Both the position numbers and the translations under genes were made by a program. The notes beneath the pieces are model-generated. The model saw only the letters and a program-made list of their open reading frames with translations, was not told the DNA's origin and made no database searches. Positions 1-14,300 of a stretch of 64,000 bases of DNA are shown here, one piece after another. Numbering within the stretch: position 1 is the stretch's first letter; every line of letters starts with the position of its first letter. Origin of the DNA: Phoronis australis (taxonomy: Eukaryota; Phoronida; Phoronidae); NCBI GenBank assembly GCA_002633005.1, contig NMRA01000281.1:496527-560526 (forward strand), read 5' to 3'.

Positions 1-2133
1 TTACCAGGCAAGAACAATTGGACGTATGTATCAGACACCATTTGAAATATTGGCAAAAAATTTATACCTCTACATTTTTTGTTAAATTAAGAAATTAATG
101 GTGGTGAAAGTTGGTTCCACAAAACAGTAGTTTAGAAATAACATAAAGTTATGTTGAGTGCTGCTTTAATAGTGGGTCGAATGTGGCCAAGTTCCAACTC
201 AAGTGAGATAAAATGAGATTGAAGCAGTTTATGAAGCCAAAAATAACACCTGACTAGCTCCATTTCGACTATGATAAAACTGTTTAGTTAACTTGCCTTG
301 TTTCACGACTCATTTTTTGTGACCATCGCAAAATTATTTCAATCATTTTACACTCGCTATTAAGTCAAAGGGGTTATCCTAAGGTACCAGTCATATTAAG
401 TAAACAGCGCTAAATGTATCTGATAATTTTGTCTTGAGAAATTTTGTAATAAACTTAAGTGACACTTTTTCACTGCCTGGGTAATGTCAGTTAAGGCTAT
501 GCAGGGCCCTCGGCTGGATAAATATCCAAATTTGGCCAACTTTAGAACATATCTCATATGGTTGATGGGGTTCATATGAAACTCTCAGATATTGTGCTTT
601 ATGCACAGTTCTCCAACGTAATTTTAGGAAAAGTTTTTAATCTGTTGCACTTTTGTATGAGGGGTTATCAAAAATATGTCTTAAGTTTTAGGATTTATAT
701 AAAAAGCCTCAAAATTTACGTAAAGCAAAAACAAAATTATTTAGTAATATTTGCGTCCACATATTCATATGTGGGTGCCAAAGCTTCAGTCAATGGGAAC
801 ACTTAACTTCGAACCTGTATCAAAGTTAACAGCACTCCGAAGTAAAGAGGTGTATTAAATAGCGAAGTGTCGACGCTTGGCTACAATGAGAACGCTTCAA
901 TGCCATTGGAGTTATTGGCAGGGGTCACTGCCTGTGTTTGTCAACAGTGGACTGTGACTGGTTAATATTTGTTAATATTTTGTTATAATATAATTTTGGC
1001 AGTAACAGCATGTTGTTTCAATTTAACCATGTATTTTCTGGATTCTTTACATTAAAAATATCACTGAACGTATGATACACAAAACCAGTTCCTGCCATAC
1101 TTCATTTGTTCAGATCAGCTGTTGGCCGACTCAAGAGTCAATTTTTTAATATGTCTTCTTCTAGTTCATCATCATCGTCCCAACATGGCAACCAATGGCT
1201 GCCTTGTGAAGTTGATATTCTGGTTTCCATTTTGGGAGGGGGATAGGTATTTGTCATTTTTGATAACAAGGACAAAAACACTAGGGCAGGTCACATTAGC
1301 ACTGCCCTGCGATAGCTTCGCTGAACTGGTTTTCTGACTAACTAGGAAGCTGATGGGAACACTAATGCTTAACTTCGCTGCGGTTAACCACAATTAACGT
1401 TGACGCTTCAGCAGCTCAGTTAACTGACGAGTGTATGGGAAAGGGCCTTTGATGTGTTGGGCTTTTCAGATAATTCCGACTTACTCAAGGAAACACGGTT
1501 TAATCACTCGAACTTGAACACGTTATGTGACTTGACCGGGCGTATACACGACAAGTTAATGGAAGGTCAATAGTTGGTGTATGGACTATAATATAGTTGT
1601 ATGGTGGTGTTGTTCACTGTCGATTCTCGTGGTGACACAGGTGAAAGTAAAGTGATGACTCCTACTGTTCAAGGCCTTTGATTTTTGGGCCAAATTGCGT
1701 GTCCATTCCCCTATGAAAAGTATCTAAAAGTCACATGAAATTCCACCCAACAAGCCCAAAAATTCCCCTCCAATAAGTATAAAATTTTGCTATTGGTTAG
1801 AATCACTTCACTCTCCAAAATGTTAGTTTTGACTGCTTGAAGCTTTGTTTCTGAGAATGAGAAGTGGTGATGGGGAGTGGGATTGTTTGGTAGTGACTGG
1901 AGGAGGGTCATTTTTCCCCTGAACAAAAAATTCCCTCAGAAGGTTCAGGCACCTTTCCCCTTAGGTGAGCAAGGGTGCGGGCATTATTATATTTGGGAGT
2001 CAATGGGCTCGTTGTGGTCAGAGTGACATTCTTAAGATATTGTAGGATCCAAATTTACATGCACTACAATATGAGGTAAGCTTGAAATTAAGATTGGTGT
2101 TGACTTAATTTGTTGTTACCACTGTTGTTGCAG
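1..2133 (+). other. Upstream intron of PITPNM (partial)
   Basis: No coding exon recognisable on either strand. It contains a copy of a dispersed repeat at about 525-735 and fragments of another repeat family at about 788-850 and 1350-1390. The missing N-terminal PITP exons are not here. Confidence 0.7.
525..735 (+). repeat. Dispersed repeat family 2, copy a
   Basis: Shares the ordered blocks TCCAAATTTGGCCA, ACTCTCAGAT, a TATGAGGGGTTATCAAAA block and AGTTTTAGG-type tail with sequences near 11575 and 34225. No coding potential is evident. Confidence 0.5.
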
Positions 2134-2385
2134 ACTTCATAGACATTGTCAAAGACTCTGTGTCCAGCAGTGAATATAAAAAGGAAGAAGACCCCAAACT
2201 GTACAAGTCAGCCAAGACTGGAAGGGGCCCGCTCTCCGACAACTGGAGGGAGGAATACATTGCTGCCACCTCACAACCCAATCACAGGTCAGATGAGAAG
2301 ATTATGTGCGCCTACAAACTGTGCAAAGTGGAGTTCCGCTACTGGGGCATGCAGAATAAGATAGAGCGATTTATACACGATATTG
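2134..2385 (+). CDS. PITPNM: PITPNM exon (first in window): PITP domain, C-terminal part
   Basis: Acceptor ttgcag at 2128-2133 and donor gtaagc at 2386. The frame enters with two bases (AC of a split GAC) and leaves with one. It contains [11 protein letters not shown] and [16 protein letters not shown], hallmark strings of class II PI transfer proteins, and ends in FIHDIG. It aligns to about residue 138 onward of vertebrate Nir2, so the lipid-exchange loop and first strands are encoded off-window. Confidence 0.95.
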
Positions 2386-5300
2386 GTAAGCACAGTTCAT
2401 GTGACATTTGTGTGTATTTGGCTTCTGTAATGCATGGTGGTTGCTTCACTTATTTAGCACACAATATGTCCGACAAGGGAAATTCAATTGTGTCAAATTT
2501 CTCCACGAAAATGAAGATTTAAGTAAATCTTAGTTTATTGGTAGCAAGGTTTGTATTATGTAGATGTCATAAAATAACTTTTGGTAAATTTTCCATTATT
2601 TGTAGCAATCAGCCTTTGAAAAATGGATAAAATAAATGTGAAATAATTACAGAATTACCATAACATAATTCTCCTATCTTACTTTAGGTTCTAAGAAACT
2701 GACTTAAGTTCATTTTTGACTTAAGTCTAAGATTTGTCTCATCTTCCAGACTTTGAAACTTTGGTAAGTTAGTCAACATTAAGCCAACACTTAAGTCAAA
2801 AATCTAAGTCAAACTTAAGATTGCTCTCTAGAAACGGACTTTAGGCAAATTTAAGTTTTATCTTAAAATTGACTGAAATTTAAGATTTGTCGTAGCTAAG
2901 TCAGTTTTATTGGAAGTAGCTCCAGAGCAACGAGCAGCGATTTCATTCTTCGTTTAATAAAACAAACCTAAGTTCACCTTTAAAGTCAGTTTCATTTTCA
3001 CCATATTGCAGCATGTCATATTGTGATTTCCGTAATAGAAATATTCATTTGGTGTTCTCAGTCTGATGTCATTCTAGACAAGCAGTTAAGGTACGTTTTA
3101 AGTGGTCTCAGATAGGCTTTGTGCACAGTTGTGTCCAGCAGTAGGTGTAGTGTCACATGGAATGGTTTTAATGGTAAATTGGATACAGGTAACAACAATG
3201 TGCTGATGATTGGATGTATGGATTTGGTCCTCGAATTTTAGTTTGGCATGTATACAACCACACTTGGATTCTCTTAAAAGTCTTGATTCTCTTGAACGTC
3301 TTCCTTGCACAGATTTTTGATATTATTTTAGATGTATTGGACTACCCAGATAATTCTAGCAATACCTTATCAACATAATAAGAAAACAGGTAGAATCATC
3401 GAATGATACGTGAAGTAGCCTTTTCGCGCCATATTGCATCATCGTGATGACACAGAAAAAAGAACAAAAGGCCATAAGTGGTTGTATTGAGTGGGGGTCT
3501 GAATAAAACAACGTTTAGTGATTCTCGCAGTAACGTAGACAAATGTAAGTCAACAAGCTTAGTCACCTTTCATAATTGCATTTTCCAATGCTCAAAACGT
3601 GCTGTAGCAACCAAGTTCACCATGTGTTACTGTTGAAGGTAGGCTTTAATCTTTGGCGTGTTGGTCGAGAGAGACTGACATCTATCACGGCGCCACTATT
3701 CTTTAGGCACATTCCATGAACAAAGTCAGCGTAGTACACCATATGCCTGTTCTTATCATAAATATATGTGTTCTTTTCTATTTAGTACCAACAGTACTCT
3801 TTGTGTACATTCTTTGAATTCTGTTTGCACACGACATAAAAGTACTTGATCTTAAAGGCACTCTTTCCTCTTTTTTCACCGATTTGCAGCACAGAAATAG
3901 ATTCACCAGTCGAGAGAGACCAATATAGGAACATTTTGTAAATTCTAGCCTTGTACATATTTACATTACTTACTGGTAAATCCTAAGAAGTGAGGTTTAA
4001 TGCCATTTTTGGGAGCATTGCTAGGAATTCAAAAATTACATTGAAAATTTGATATCTAATTCTGGTTGTTTTGAAAATGTTTCATTTCACATTGAACGAG
4101 CATACATCATTTGGTTTCAATTAGACTGGTTTGCAGTCGCATTTCTTTCATAAAGTTTTTAACTAAAAAGAAGCAGATAGAATATCTTTGTATTAATAGC
4201 AGACCCACAAAACTTTATTTAAAAGTTTTTGATGATCACAGAACCTTATCATCTGCACAAAAGCATTGTCCAGACATTTTCACACTTACACTATTGATAT
4301 TTCTCAAATATTGCGTTTTTTCACAGAGATTGCTGTATTTTCCCAAACGTTAATATTTGTGAAACGTCAAATTTTCTTACAAAAAATGCAGTCACATGAT
4401 GTAAGCACTATTGTTGTGCGCATTATAAGATTCTATGGTCATCAAGGATTTTAAAAATGTGTGCTTTTATGGGTCTAGAATCAATACTTTTCAAGATATT
4501 GAAGAAATTTGATCCGTGGTAACAGAGGTTCCCAATTATTCTAAAGTAAAATGCACTTGCATGTTGCTATGCACTTGCATGTTGCTATGCACAATTTCTC
4601 CATGTTCACGTTATTCCTTGAACTAAGTCCGCATATTGTAATGAGAGGTTGTTGTCATAAGGTTTTGGTTTGTGGGATGTCAGCATTACCTTTAACACAA
4701 TTGGTCATTATTTTTAAAGAAGTTGATGGGTTACGTTACTGCAGTGTTCTAGACAACCTGTTTTGACTTATGACTGTCGAGTTTTTTTGTCTTATTTGCA
4801 TCGAGTTCAAAGTAATTGGAGATTAGTTATTTCTTTAGCAAATTAGAACATTTTGGATTTTTGGTACCAGTTCAATGCATTTTTGTTCCCTTCACACCAA
4901 ATGTAACCCTAGTTTGTGGTTTTAGTCACTATTACTTTCCGATTCACCCCCAGTTAGTGCATTTCCAACAAGATATGGCAGCAGTACCATNTATCTATGT
5001 TATGTGCTATCGGCAAATGTGATTGATTCATAAATAAGACCCTCACGCTGTGTTTTCTGCGAATCCCATGTATTCTGAAGGGGGCTAACTGAGTGATTTT
5101 CGCGCATGCGCAATTCACGGTTTCAATATTGCTGGTAATGGGTTGTTTTGAAAACGTTTGATTTCACATTGAACAAGCATGTACATCATTTGGAATAAGT
5201 TTCAATTAGACTGGTTTGCAGTCGCATTTCTTTCATAAAGTTTTTAACTAAAAAGAAGCAGATAGAATATCTTTGTATTAATAGCAGACCCTTAAAACTT

Positions 5301-8300
5301 TATTTAAAAGTTTTTGATGATCACTGAACCTTATCATCTGCACAAAAGCATTGTCCAGACGTTTTCACACTTACACTATTGATATTTCTCAAATATTGCG
5401 TTTTTTCACAGAGATTGCTGTATTTTCCCAAACGCTAATATTTGTGAAACGTCAAATTTTCTTATAAAAAACGCAGTCACATTATTACGAAGATGTGAGC
5501 ACTATTGTGCGCATTATAAGATTCTATGGTCATCAAGGATTTTAAAAATGTGTGCTTTTATGGGTCTAGAATCAATACTTATCAAGATATTGAAGAAATT
5601 TGATCCGTGGTAACGGAGGTTCCCAATTACTGTAAAGTAAAATGCACTTGCATGTTGCTATGCACTTGCATGTTGCTATGCACAATTTCTCCATGTTCAC
5701 ATTATTCCTTGAACTAAGTCCGCATATTGTAATGAGAGGTTGATGTCATAAGGTTTTGGTTTGTGGGATGTCAGCATTACCTTTAACACAATTGGTCATT
5801 ATTTTTAAAGAAGTTGATGGGTTACGTTACTGCAGTGTTCTAGACAACCTGTTTTGACTTATGACTGTCGAGTTTTTTTGTCTTATTTGCATCGAGTTCA
5901 AAGTAATTGGAGATTAGTTATTTCTTTAGCAAATTAGAACATTTTGGATTTTTGGTACCAGTTCAATGCATTTTTGTTCCCTTCACACCAAATGTAACCC
6001 TAGTTTGTGGTTTTAGTCACTATTACTTTCCGATTCACCCCCAGTTAGTGCATTTCCAACAAGATATGGCAGCAGTACCATTCACTGACTGAACTTTCGC
6101 AACTGCCTTGTTCATACGGTTTCAATGTCATAACCTTTCACTAAATTACCCTGGCGTGCACAGGGTTATAAACACGGTGCAACTTCAAAACTTGTTTGAA
6201 AAGACCCTTTCATATGGAATTAACTCCTGTCTGAGCGGAGTGTCAACGTACATGTATACTGCGAAGTTAACTGGACCATTCATACTGGCTTCGGTAGTTA
6301 ATGAACATCGAAGTAAATGGTAGGTGATGCTGTCGTCATCAAAGTTATCGCAAGGTAGTCCTCCATGCTAAGATTTTTTTCAGTGTGACAATTTGGGAAC
6401 ATTTACATGTGCTAATTGACATAAAACTTTTTAAAATCAATTGGTGATTTTTAGAGCAAATTACCGTAAACGTTCGGGTTAACGCCCTGGGCGGTTAAAT
6501 TGGCAAACCCAAAAAATCGGGGGTGGGCGATTAACCAGACATGGGCGCTTAAATGTGAAATTTCAAGAAATCCAGGGTGGGCGGTTAACCGAACATGGGC
6601 GCTTATTACGACAGGCAACCGCCCTGGGCGGTTAATCTTACCTCGTGATCTAAGTCCCCACACCACACACGCACTCGGAACGCGTAGCACTTTTCAAAGA
6701 GCGTTATCGTCACGTCCCCACATGACGGGGAAAATGTCATAACAACGGATGATCCCAACAAAGGTTCTCTTGCCCTCAGATTAGTTATTCACTCTATTAA
6801 ATTTACAGAATTGCTGAGTAATAGCCCCGTGCCGTCCTGCGGTCTTGTTACTTTGCCCTGCGCAGGGCAGACGACCTGAGACCACGCAGCCTCTACTTGG
6901 ATTGCAAATATTTCAACACGTGACCTTGCTAAAGTATGCGCGTGCAAGCTTCACTTGTTGCGGAGGTCATAGCAGACATCAAATTTATGGTTACAGTCTC
7001 GTACTAGCTGCCAAATTCATAGTCAGAGAGCAGTTTTAAAATTAGTTGTAATAAAAGTTTGATAAACTTAACTCAGATGTTTTTTGTGTTTGGGATATCG
7101 ACACTCCGTGACTCAATGACATTTTCAGCGTATGGTTCTGCGGCTAGCTTTTTTATCTCGACCGCCCGGCATTGCTCACTTGCCGTTGTGCCAAACATGC
7201 TCGGCAAAGAAGTAGGCCTAAGACAAGAATCGGGGTGAGCCACTCGTCAATCAACAATAAAATTTCGAGCCACGGCATAAATATGTGATAAAACGCCACA
7301 AAACAGCGATGTTTCAATTCATTCTTAAATGATCACCTTACCAAACTTCGTGGTGGAAAAACATTTATTTTTCATGCAGGATGTCCAGATTATCCTATTT
7401 ATATCACTTGCAAAATCGCATTGCGGCACTGTTCGGTCAGGCTGTTAGCGCGCAATGTCTCAGTCGGCTGACAATCGTGATTTATAAATGCCGTCAAGTA
7501 ATATAACGGCCTCTTTCGATATATGCACCTCGTTTTTTTATGGCAAAAGATANTTTGACATCTTTCCGTGAGTTGTGCGATTTGTTCAAAATACGAGAGC
7601 TTCCCACCTTAATAGAATTTGGAGGGTTGGCAAAACCATGGTCACATTTCTCTGGCCTGATTTTTTCAAATATATGTTTTATCTTGTGCACTACAGATGG
7701 AAACTCAGCGCGGCAGACAAAGTCGCTGAAAGCGGAGGTTTTGACGCCGGCGGCGTTCTTAAACTTTGCAAACATGGGAAGAAAATAAAGTGACAAAAAC
7801 GTATTACATTTTGAAGTGAGTCCATGACCCAAGACAATAACTCGTTACTTGAATTGGAATTCACATTGCTAAACCACCGTCTCGGAAGCCCAGCGTCGTT
7901 GCGCTCTTTGTGATCATCGATCTTTTTCTAAAAGTCGGGAAATCGCACGTTTCCTTAGTACTGGGCGCTAAATCTTCATTATTTAAAAGTCGGGGATGGG
8001 CGCTTAACCGAGAGGTGGGCGCTTAACTGGAAATCTTCAAAAATCGCAGGGGGGCGCTTAACCGAGCAGTGGGCGGTTAAATCGAAAATCCACCTAAAGT
8101 AGGGGGTGGGCGGTTAACTGAGCATGGGCGTTTACCCGAACGTTTACGGTATTAAGCAACTATTAGCGACGGCACTACCCTGTAATTGTTGAAGATAACA
8201 GTGGCACCTGACAATAACTTCGATAGGACCGAAGTTGACCATTCATACTGCACCGCAGCATCGACCCTCCGCTCTTAAATCCACCTGTTTAGTGCAAAGT

Positions 8301-11300
8301 TAACTGGTGCTGTTAACTTCGATCCAGGACCGAAGTTAAGCGTTCATACTGACCGCATCTCCCCAAAACGTTGACGTTAGTATCACAGAAAGGCCCTAAA
8401 GTGTTCAGGCTGAGAATTATAACCTCTAAATTGGATACAACCAAAAACCGCTTTGTTGTGAGCAGAGTGTTTATTCGTTCTCTTTTACTAGTAACAGAAA
8501 TTGAGTGTAGGCGTTTAATGATCATCGTATAAAATTTATGTCTTCATTTCACTGCGTTTGATGGACTTATTAAAATTTTTTTCTGAGATTTGTTTTTGGC
8601 CTGCCATGATTAACCCATCTACTCGTATGAAAAGTTGGATGATATTATGTGGCTTGTTACAGATGAGTTATTTCTTAATGTAAACAAATCCAACTATGAT
8701 ATCTCATTCCCATCGTAAAGTGATAAACAATATTATTTCAGTTTTCCTATTAAAATGTGGAAAAAAAGAGGGTTAATTATTCACAAAAAATTGTCTTTGG
8801 GAAATCACATTGATAGTTGAAATCACAATATTACTGAAGTTTGAGGTCAAAACACTATGTTCCACATTCGGTGTTGAGAATATTGTAGAACTGCTCATCT
8901 AAACTAATGGTGTTAGTCACAAGTTCACAATACATTTACTAAGTATTCTGCTTTAGAACTGTTTCATTTGTAATTGATCGTTCTTAATATTGAATTCATG
9001 TTTATTTCTGAAACAAGGCTTGAACAATGGGAAGAATTGCATGCATTTTATGAATGTGTAAAATCAATCAATAAATTATTTATTTTAGTGACCTGTAGCA
9101 ATCGCTACCCAGCCACAACTTCAGGGCTTGTAAGTCACCATTCCAAAGCAAACGTACAAAAAAGGCAACACATACACATATACAGAGACAAAAAGAAAAG
9201 AAAATCAGACCAACCTTCCCAATAATTATTAATTGAGTAGTTGATTGTAGTTTCCATACCACCTGTGGCTTGTTTTTGGTGTTCTTTTCTATCTAAATTG
9301 ATGTTCTCTCTCAGTGAATATATTAAGGCTGATACTTAATTCACTGTTAAGTATTGGCGTTTGTGGATGATCTGGGGGCCAGTTTCTTAAAGAGTCTATA
9401 GCCAAAAGTTGTCTTTGTCTTTTAGTCTGTTCCTGAGCACACTACTGATTTCTGTCTTTTGGCTTAAGCCTGATTTTGTGAAATGGGGTAAGCCACCCGT
9501 AAACTGATTTTTGCCAAAAGATAATGGACTCTTTGAGAAACCACCAGCATGATTGCCATGAGGACCCTGATATTTCTCACATCCCTGATTTCCGTTTTTC
9601 CAACTGTCAAATAATAAATCTAGGGGGTGCAAGCGTGTATCCAAATAACTAGCCAGCTAGTTGTATCTGCTCAGAAAAGTGATACTCATTCAGTCCACTA
9701 AAATTTTATTTGTGGTCAACGCAACATAAAGTTCATTCTATTGTAGAATGCTGGACCCCACAGTTTTTGTAGCTTTTAGATTTGACTGACACATTTTCCC
9801 GAGTTATGGGCAGTTAAAAGACATACAATCTAGCAAATGGTTAATATTTTACTTGCTTTAATCTTTTGCTTTTTCAACAAAGAAGCCAGTCACTGTCGTG
9901 AGCACGCCACGCTCATGACACATGCTCGTCTTCGGTTGCTCTGTAAAGCGGCAGCCAATGACAACTTTGCCATGGAAACACCATTAGAAATTCAGTTCAC
10001 TGGTTACTATAGATACTTAAAATTGCCCAAGAGTGAAACTAATGACGATAATTTGTTGTGTTCTAACATAATTTTGTGAAAAGAGAGAACCCTTCATTGA
10101 AGAATCCGACGTCTCAAAGATATAGCCTTTTCTCAGAACTAAGGTATACAATCGGTCCGCAAATTTAGCTACAGAATGACTGAAAGTAGTGGCGTTGTTT
10201 TCACACCAGGTACGATATTTTCTAGTGGTTATTTTCTCTGTAACGAGTTAACAAGGTTCTTCCTGAAGAAAATTATAAATGGTGGAAATTGTGTGTCTTG
10301 TTGCTTTCGGACAAATTTATTATTACTATACACATTATTTTAACTTGCTAAGGATGTCTGTATTATTGCTGCAAAATAATAAAAATTATTCCTGCTATGC
10401 TAGAGAATTCCAATCACGTGACTTGTAAAACATGGCTCTATGCTTAGCATGGTCATTGTTGTACGGTGTGATATTCAAATAATCCACACAAGAATGTGTT
10501 TCAAAATGTACATAAATGAAAGAAAGTGTATTTCGTTATTGTCAACGCGGCACACCTCTTACCCATCGGGCCGGGATCTAATCTTTTAACTCGAGTTGAA
10601 TTTATTTTCCATGCTACTTTGGTATGAACTCAAGATAAGTTTCTATTATTTGGTGCTTGTGTATATCGTGGTTTATATGCATTACTAGCAGGGTTATTCT
10701 ATTTTGCATGTGAGGACCACACAATTAAAGCCATAAATTCGAGTCTGAACTTGGAATTTCAAGTTTGTACTCGAAATCTTGAGTTTTTACTCATTTGTAG
10801 CTCAACCAGGAATCGTCCAGTGCAATATTGGATCACACACAAGACAGTGATTTGTATAATCCATAATGTACTCATGCACAGAATAATTATTAACAGTTAT
10901 TTACCTTACGTTTATATCAAAGGAGAACGGTAAATGATAATTTTCAAGTTGGGTTTCGAGTTTAAAGGTTAGATTCGGGCCCAGAATTAGAAATTGGGTC
11001 ATGTGAAAGACGCTTTTGTGTTGTCGCAATGCTGAAGAGCTGTGTGTGTAATGTTTCCTATTCACCATACCGGTATCTATCATTGATTTGAAACAAAATG
11101 TGCTGCAGCTGTAATTGTAAAACCATTTCAAGATTACATTCAACGAAAGTGCTTAACGTCTGCTATAACTTGCCAAACTGTCGACCGTAGTTACCTATCG
11201 CCACTCATCCCTCAGACTAATGGATAACATAATGACTGGGCGAATCTTGTCACTAAATGCTTTACAAATATCCATCAGTCAATAACTACTGACCATTTCT

Positions 11301-14300
11301 TCATTAGGTCTGGCCCCGTTGGCGCTGGTCATTTTATTGATCTTGTCCATTTCTGGCTTCACATCCATTACATTTTCCTATAATTGGCGGAAACCTAGGT
11401 TGCGTATCCTAGCAACAGAAGCTTGAGTGGTGCTTTCGTTTTGTTTTGAGACTTCATAAATGATAGATGTCTCTTGAGATTTGCTGCACTGTCTGTTCCT
11501 TTAATATTAAACAAAAAGTTCAAGCATTGCAGAATTTGTATTATGTTGTTTTGTTCAGAGGGGGACCTTACATAAATGTCCAAATTTACCTAACTGTGGA
11601 ACATCATATCTGAGAAATGACTGGTTGGATGCAAATGCAACTTTCAGAGACTGATTTATGCGCTGTTCTCTGACACTCTTTTATGGATTCTTTCCAAAAT
11701 TATCCATTTCTGCAGTAGGTACTATAAATATTAAGACTATGATTGTTTTTATGAAAATAATTAAAAACTCACATGAGACGAAACGAAAATGGTAATTTAG
11801 AAAACTAAAACAACATTTTTGAAATTTCATCTTATATCATTTTGTATTGTTAAATGAAATTTGGTCGAGTGATTAATCTCGTTATTTTAATGTACATTTA
11901 TTTATGATAATTATTTCTAAACGGACATGGTCATGTGACCCAATCAGTAGCATATTATTGGTAGTTTAAAGTCAAGTATCAAATTCTTGAGTCTTTACTA
12001 CTTTGAGAAAATAGTTGACGTAATTTGATGATAATTTTGTACGGTAGATATTTGAATGAATACACAGAGTTGTTGATAAGGTCCCACATATCCTTAGCTT
12101 AAGGGTATTTTTACCTGTGGAAATATTGTTGTACTGTTGGTAAATGTAAACTTTGCATTTTTCACGAAATTTATTTTACTGACATTTTCTGTTAGCTGCA
12201 TCGTGATCGTGGGTTTGTATCTTAAGCTATATTCTGTACAATTCACTTAACACTAGTATTGTGAACAGGAATAAACTAAGTCCGTTTATGCAGCTTATTT
12301 CAGGTGAAAAACAAGACTGTCAAGATTTCTCCAAGATGGAGTTGCTGAAAATTTTTGGGACTTGACAGAAAGTTGCTTTCATGCTTTTAGTGTGTGGTTT
12401 GATACCACTAATTTGTTACGTTTGTCACTACAGAGCCTGTTTTGTCCCCTGAACCAATGACCAGGGTTGTGATAGTTGGCTTGATACCTTCAGGAAACAT
12501 CGTGCAATGGCCAAAACACACTAGCCCAGTTGACAGCCAACTCTAAAAAAGACTACTTGTGAATAGATTCACAGCCTATTCACGGCTTACTGTACAGAAT
12601 CCCAAAAGGAAAGATTCTGTAATAACTGTTTCTAATGCCAATTATGTTTTTCTGTTGCATAGTGATTTGTAAAATATTGTAAACTTGAGTGGGGCTCGAT
12701 AAATCATTCTTAGTTTGTGTGACTCAGTTCAGAAGAATGTTAGGAGCCCTGTCTTTTAAAAACTAGGTCAATTACACATGCATTTTTCTACCTTGCAAAA
12801 GGAGAGAGTTGAATTCGGGATGTAGCTTTACTAATTGCTTTTTCAAAGGGCTGCGCAAGACAATGGTCAGTGCTCACCGCCAAGCATGGACATGGCAAGA
12901 CGAGTGGTTTGGTCTTGAGCTTGACGACATACGGAAGTTAGAGAAGGAAACTCAGCGCCTCCTGGCAGAGAAAATGGGAGAACCCGAAAACGAAGATCTG
13001 TTTGAGGATGGACCGGGGACACCCGGCATGTCAAAGAAAGGCAACAGGAATAGTTTCACTATTTTGGCCAATGAGACCGTCAACCAGAATGGTACATCGG
13101 GGGATGGAGACAACATGGTGCTGTCTCAGAAGGGAGCAGAACGGAGGAGCACATGGTCATCGTCTGGACGTCGGTCAACTTTAGGTAGAGTCTGTTGCAT
13201 TTTAAAGGCCTAGTGTCTAGGGTTTAGTTAAAACCCTGAAGGAATCTCAACTTTAGAAGTAGGCCTCTTACAGCTCATAACATTAATGTCAATTTATACC
13301 TCACTGAAACGTGCTTTCTGAGTTGGGGAAGGATTGATAAGTCATTGCTGAAGACTGAGCTCAATAGGTTAGGATTTATAGGCTCATCAGCTTATGCATT
13401 AGAAGCAATATGAAGGCAAATAGGTTGGTTCTGTGACTGAACACTAGATGGTGTAATCGGAGTTAAATTAATTAGACCTTCCCAGGTGTCTAGGACACTA
13501 TCTATCAAAATATTACCTAGTCTGCATAGGTTTGTTTATTGGACGGGCGAAATGCGATAAAAATTTATTGCGTCAGTCAGTTGCCATGCCGATGCAAAGT
13601 CGGTTGTAAATCGCCAAATCATTGGCGAATCTTAATAAAAATTTTGACATTTACATGATTACAGACACTGTTTGACTCTCTGCTATGCAGTGTGTTTGTT
13701 TTCATTTTTGTCTATTTCAAAAATAAACTGACGTCATCCAACCTGATGCTTCTATGATGCCCCAAGTGCAGTTACAGCACAGGTTGCTAATTTTTTTCTG
13801 CTCGGTCAGTCACCAGTCTTCGATTCCTCCTAGACAAGCAATGATTTGTTAAAAGAGTCATTAACCGATCCTCATTGTGATCATCACTTGGGTTGGAAAT
13901 GTGGCTAAAGTAGCAAATCATAATCACTATTTTGAAGGTCAGAAGAGCGAAGCTGGTTTGCATTATGAACAACCAATATTTTGATATGGAATATAATACA
14001 ATTCAGTATATAGAAATATTTTATTTCTTTAGTCATACCGTTAATCAGCGCCATCCTCATTTTAAACTCTTTGTCCTATGGGGGTTGGAAGGAGTTTATT
14101 GTGGAGTAACTGTGTTGCTGTCGCCATTTTATGCAGGGTCGTCAAAGACGAAAAGCATAAGCGAAGCGGATTGGAGAATTGAAAAATTGGAAACACTTCA
14201 GGATGAAAGTTCCGACGACGATGGCGATTTATTTTATGATGCATTTGGTAGGTCACAAGACCGTAGCTATCCTAGAATATATTTAGAAATGCATGTTGGG

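Larger units (their letters stand above)
2386..12848 (+). other. Largest PITPNM intron (10.5 kb)
   Basis: No coding sequence is seen. It holds a self-similar, TTAAG-rich stretch at about 2680-2970, a ~0.93-kb tandem block broken by a single N (4074-6081), a 1.69-kb TIR element (6462-8151), a small inverted-repeat element (9375-9545), a MITE (10568-10983) and a dispersed repeat (11575-12005). Confidence 0.75.

Noticed and set aside
2146-2364. Alternative-frame reading of the first exon
   Set aside because: It overlaps the strongly conserved PITP frame and has no homology.
4816-6092. Two identical short frames (MEISYF...) suggesting a duplicated gene
   Set aside because: They are the two halves of the single-N haplotype duplication and have no family resemblance.
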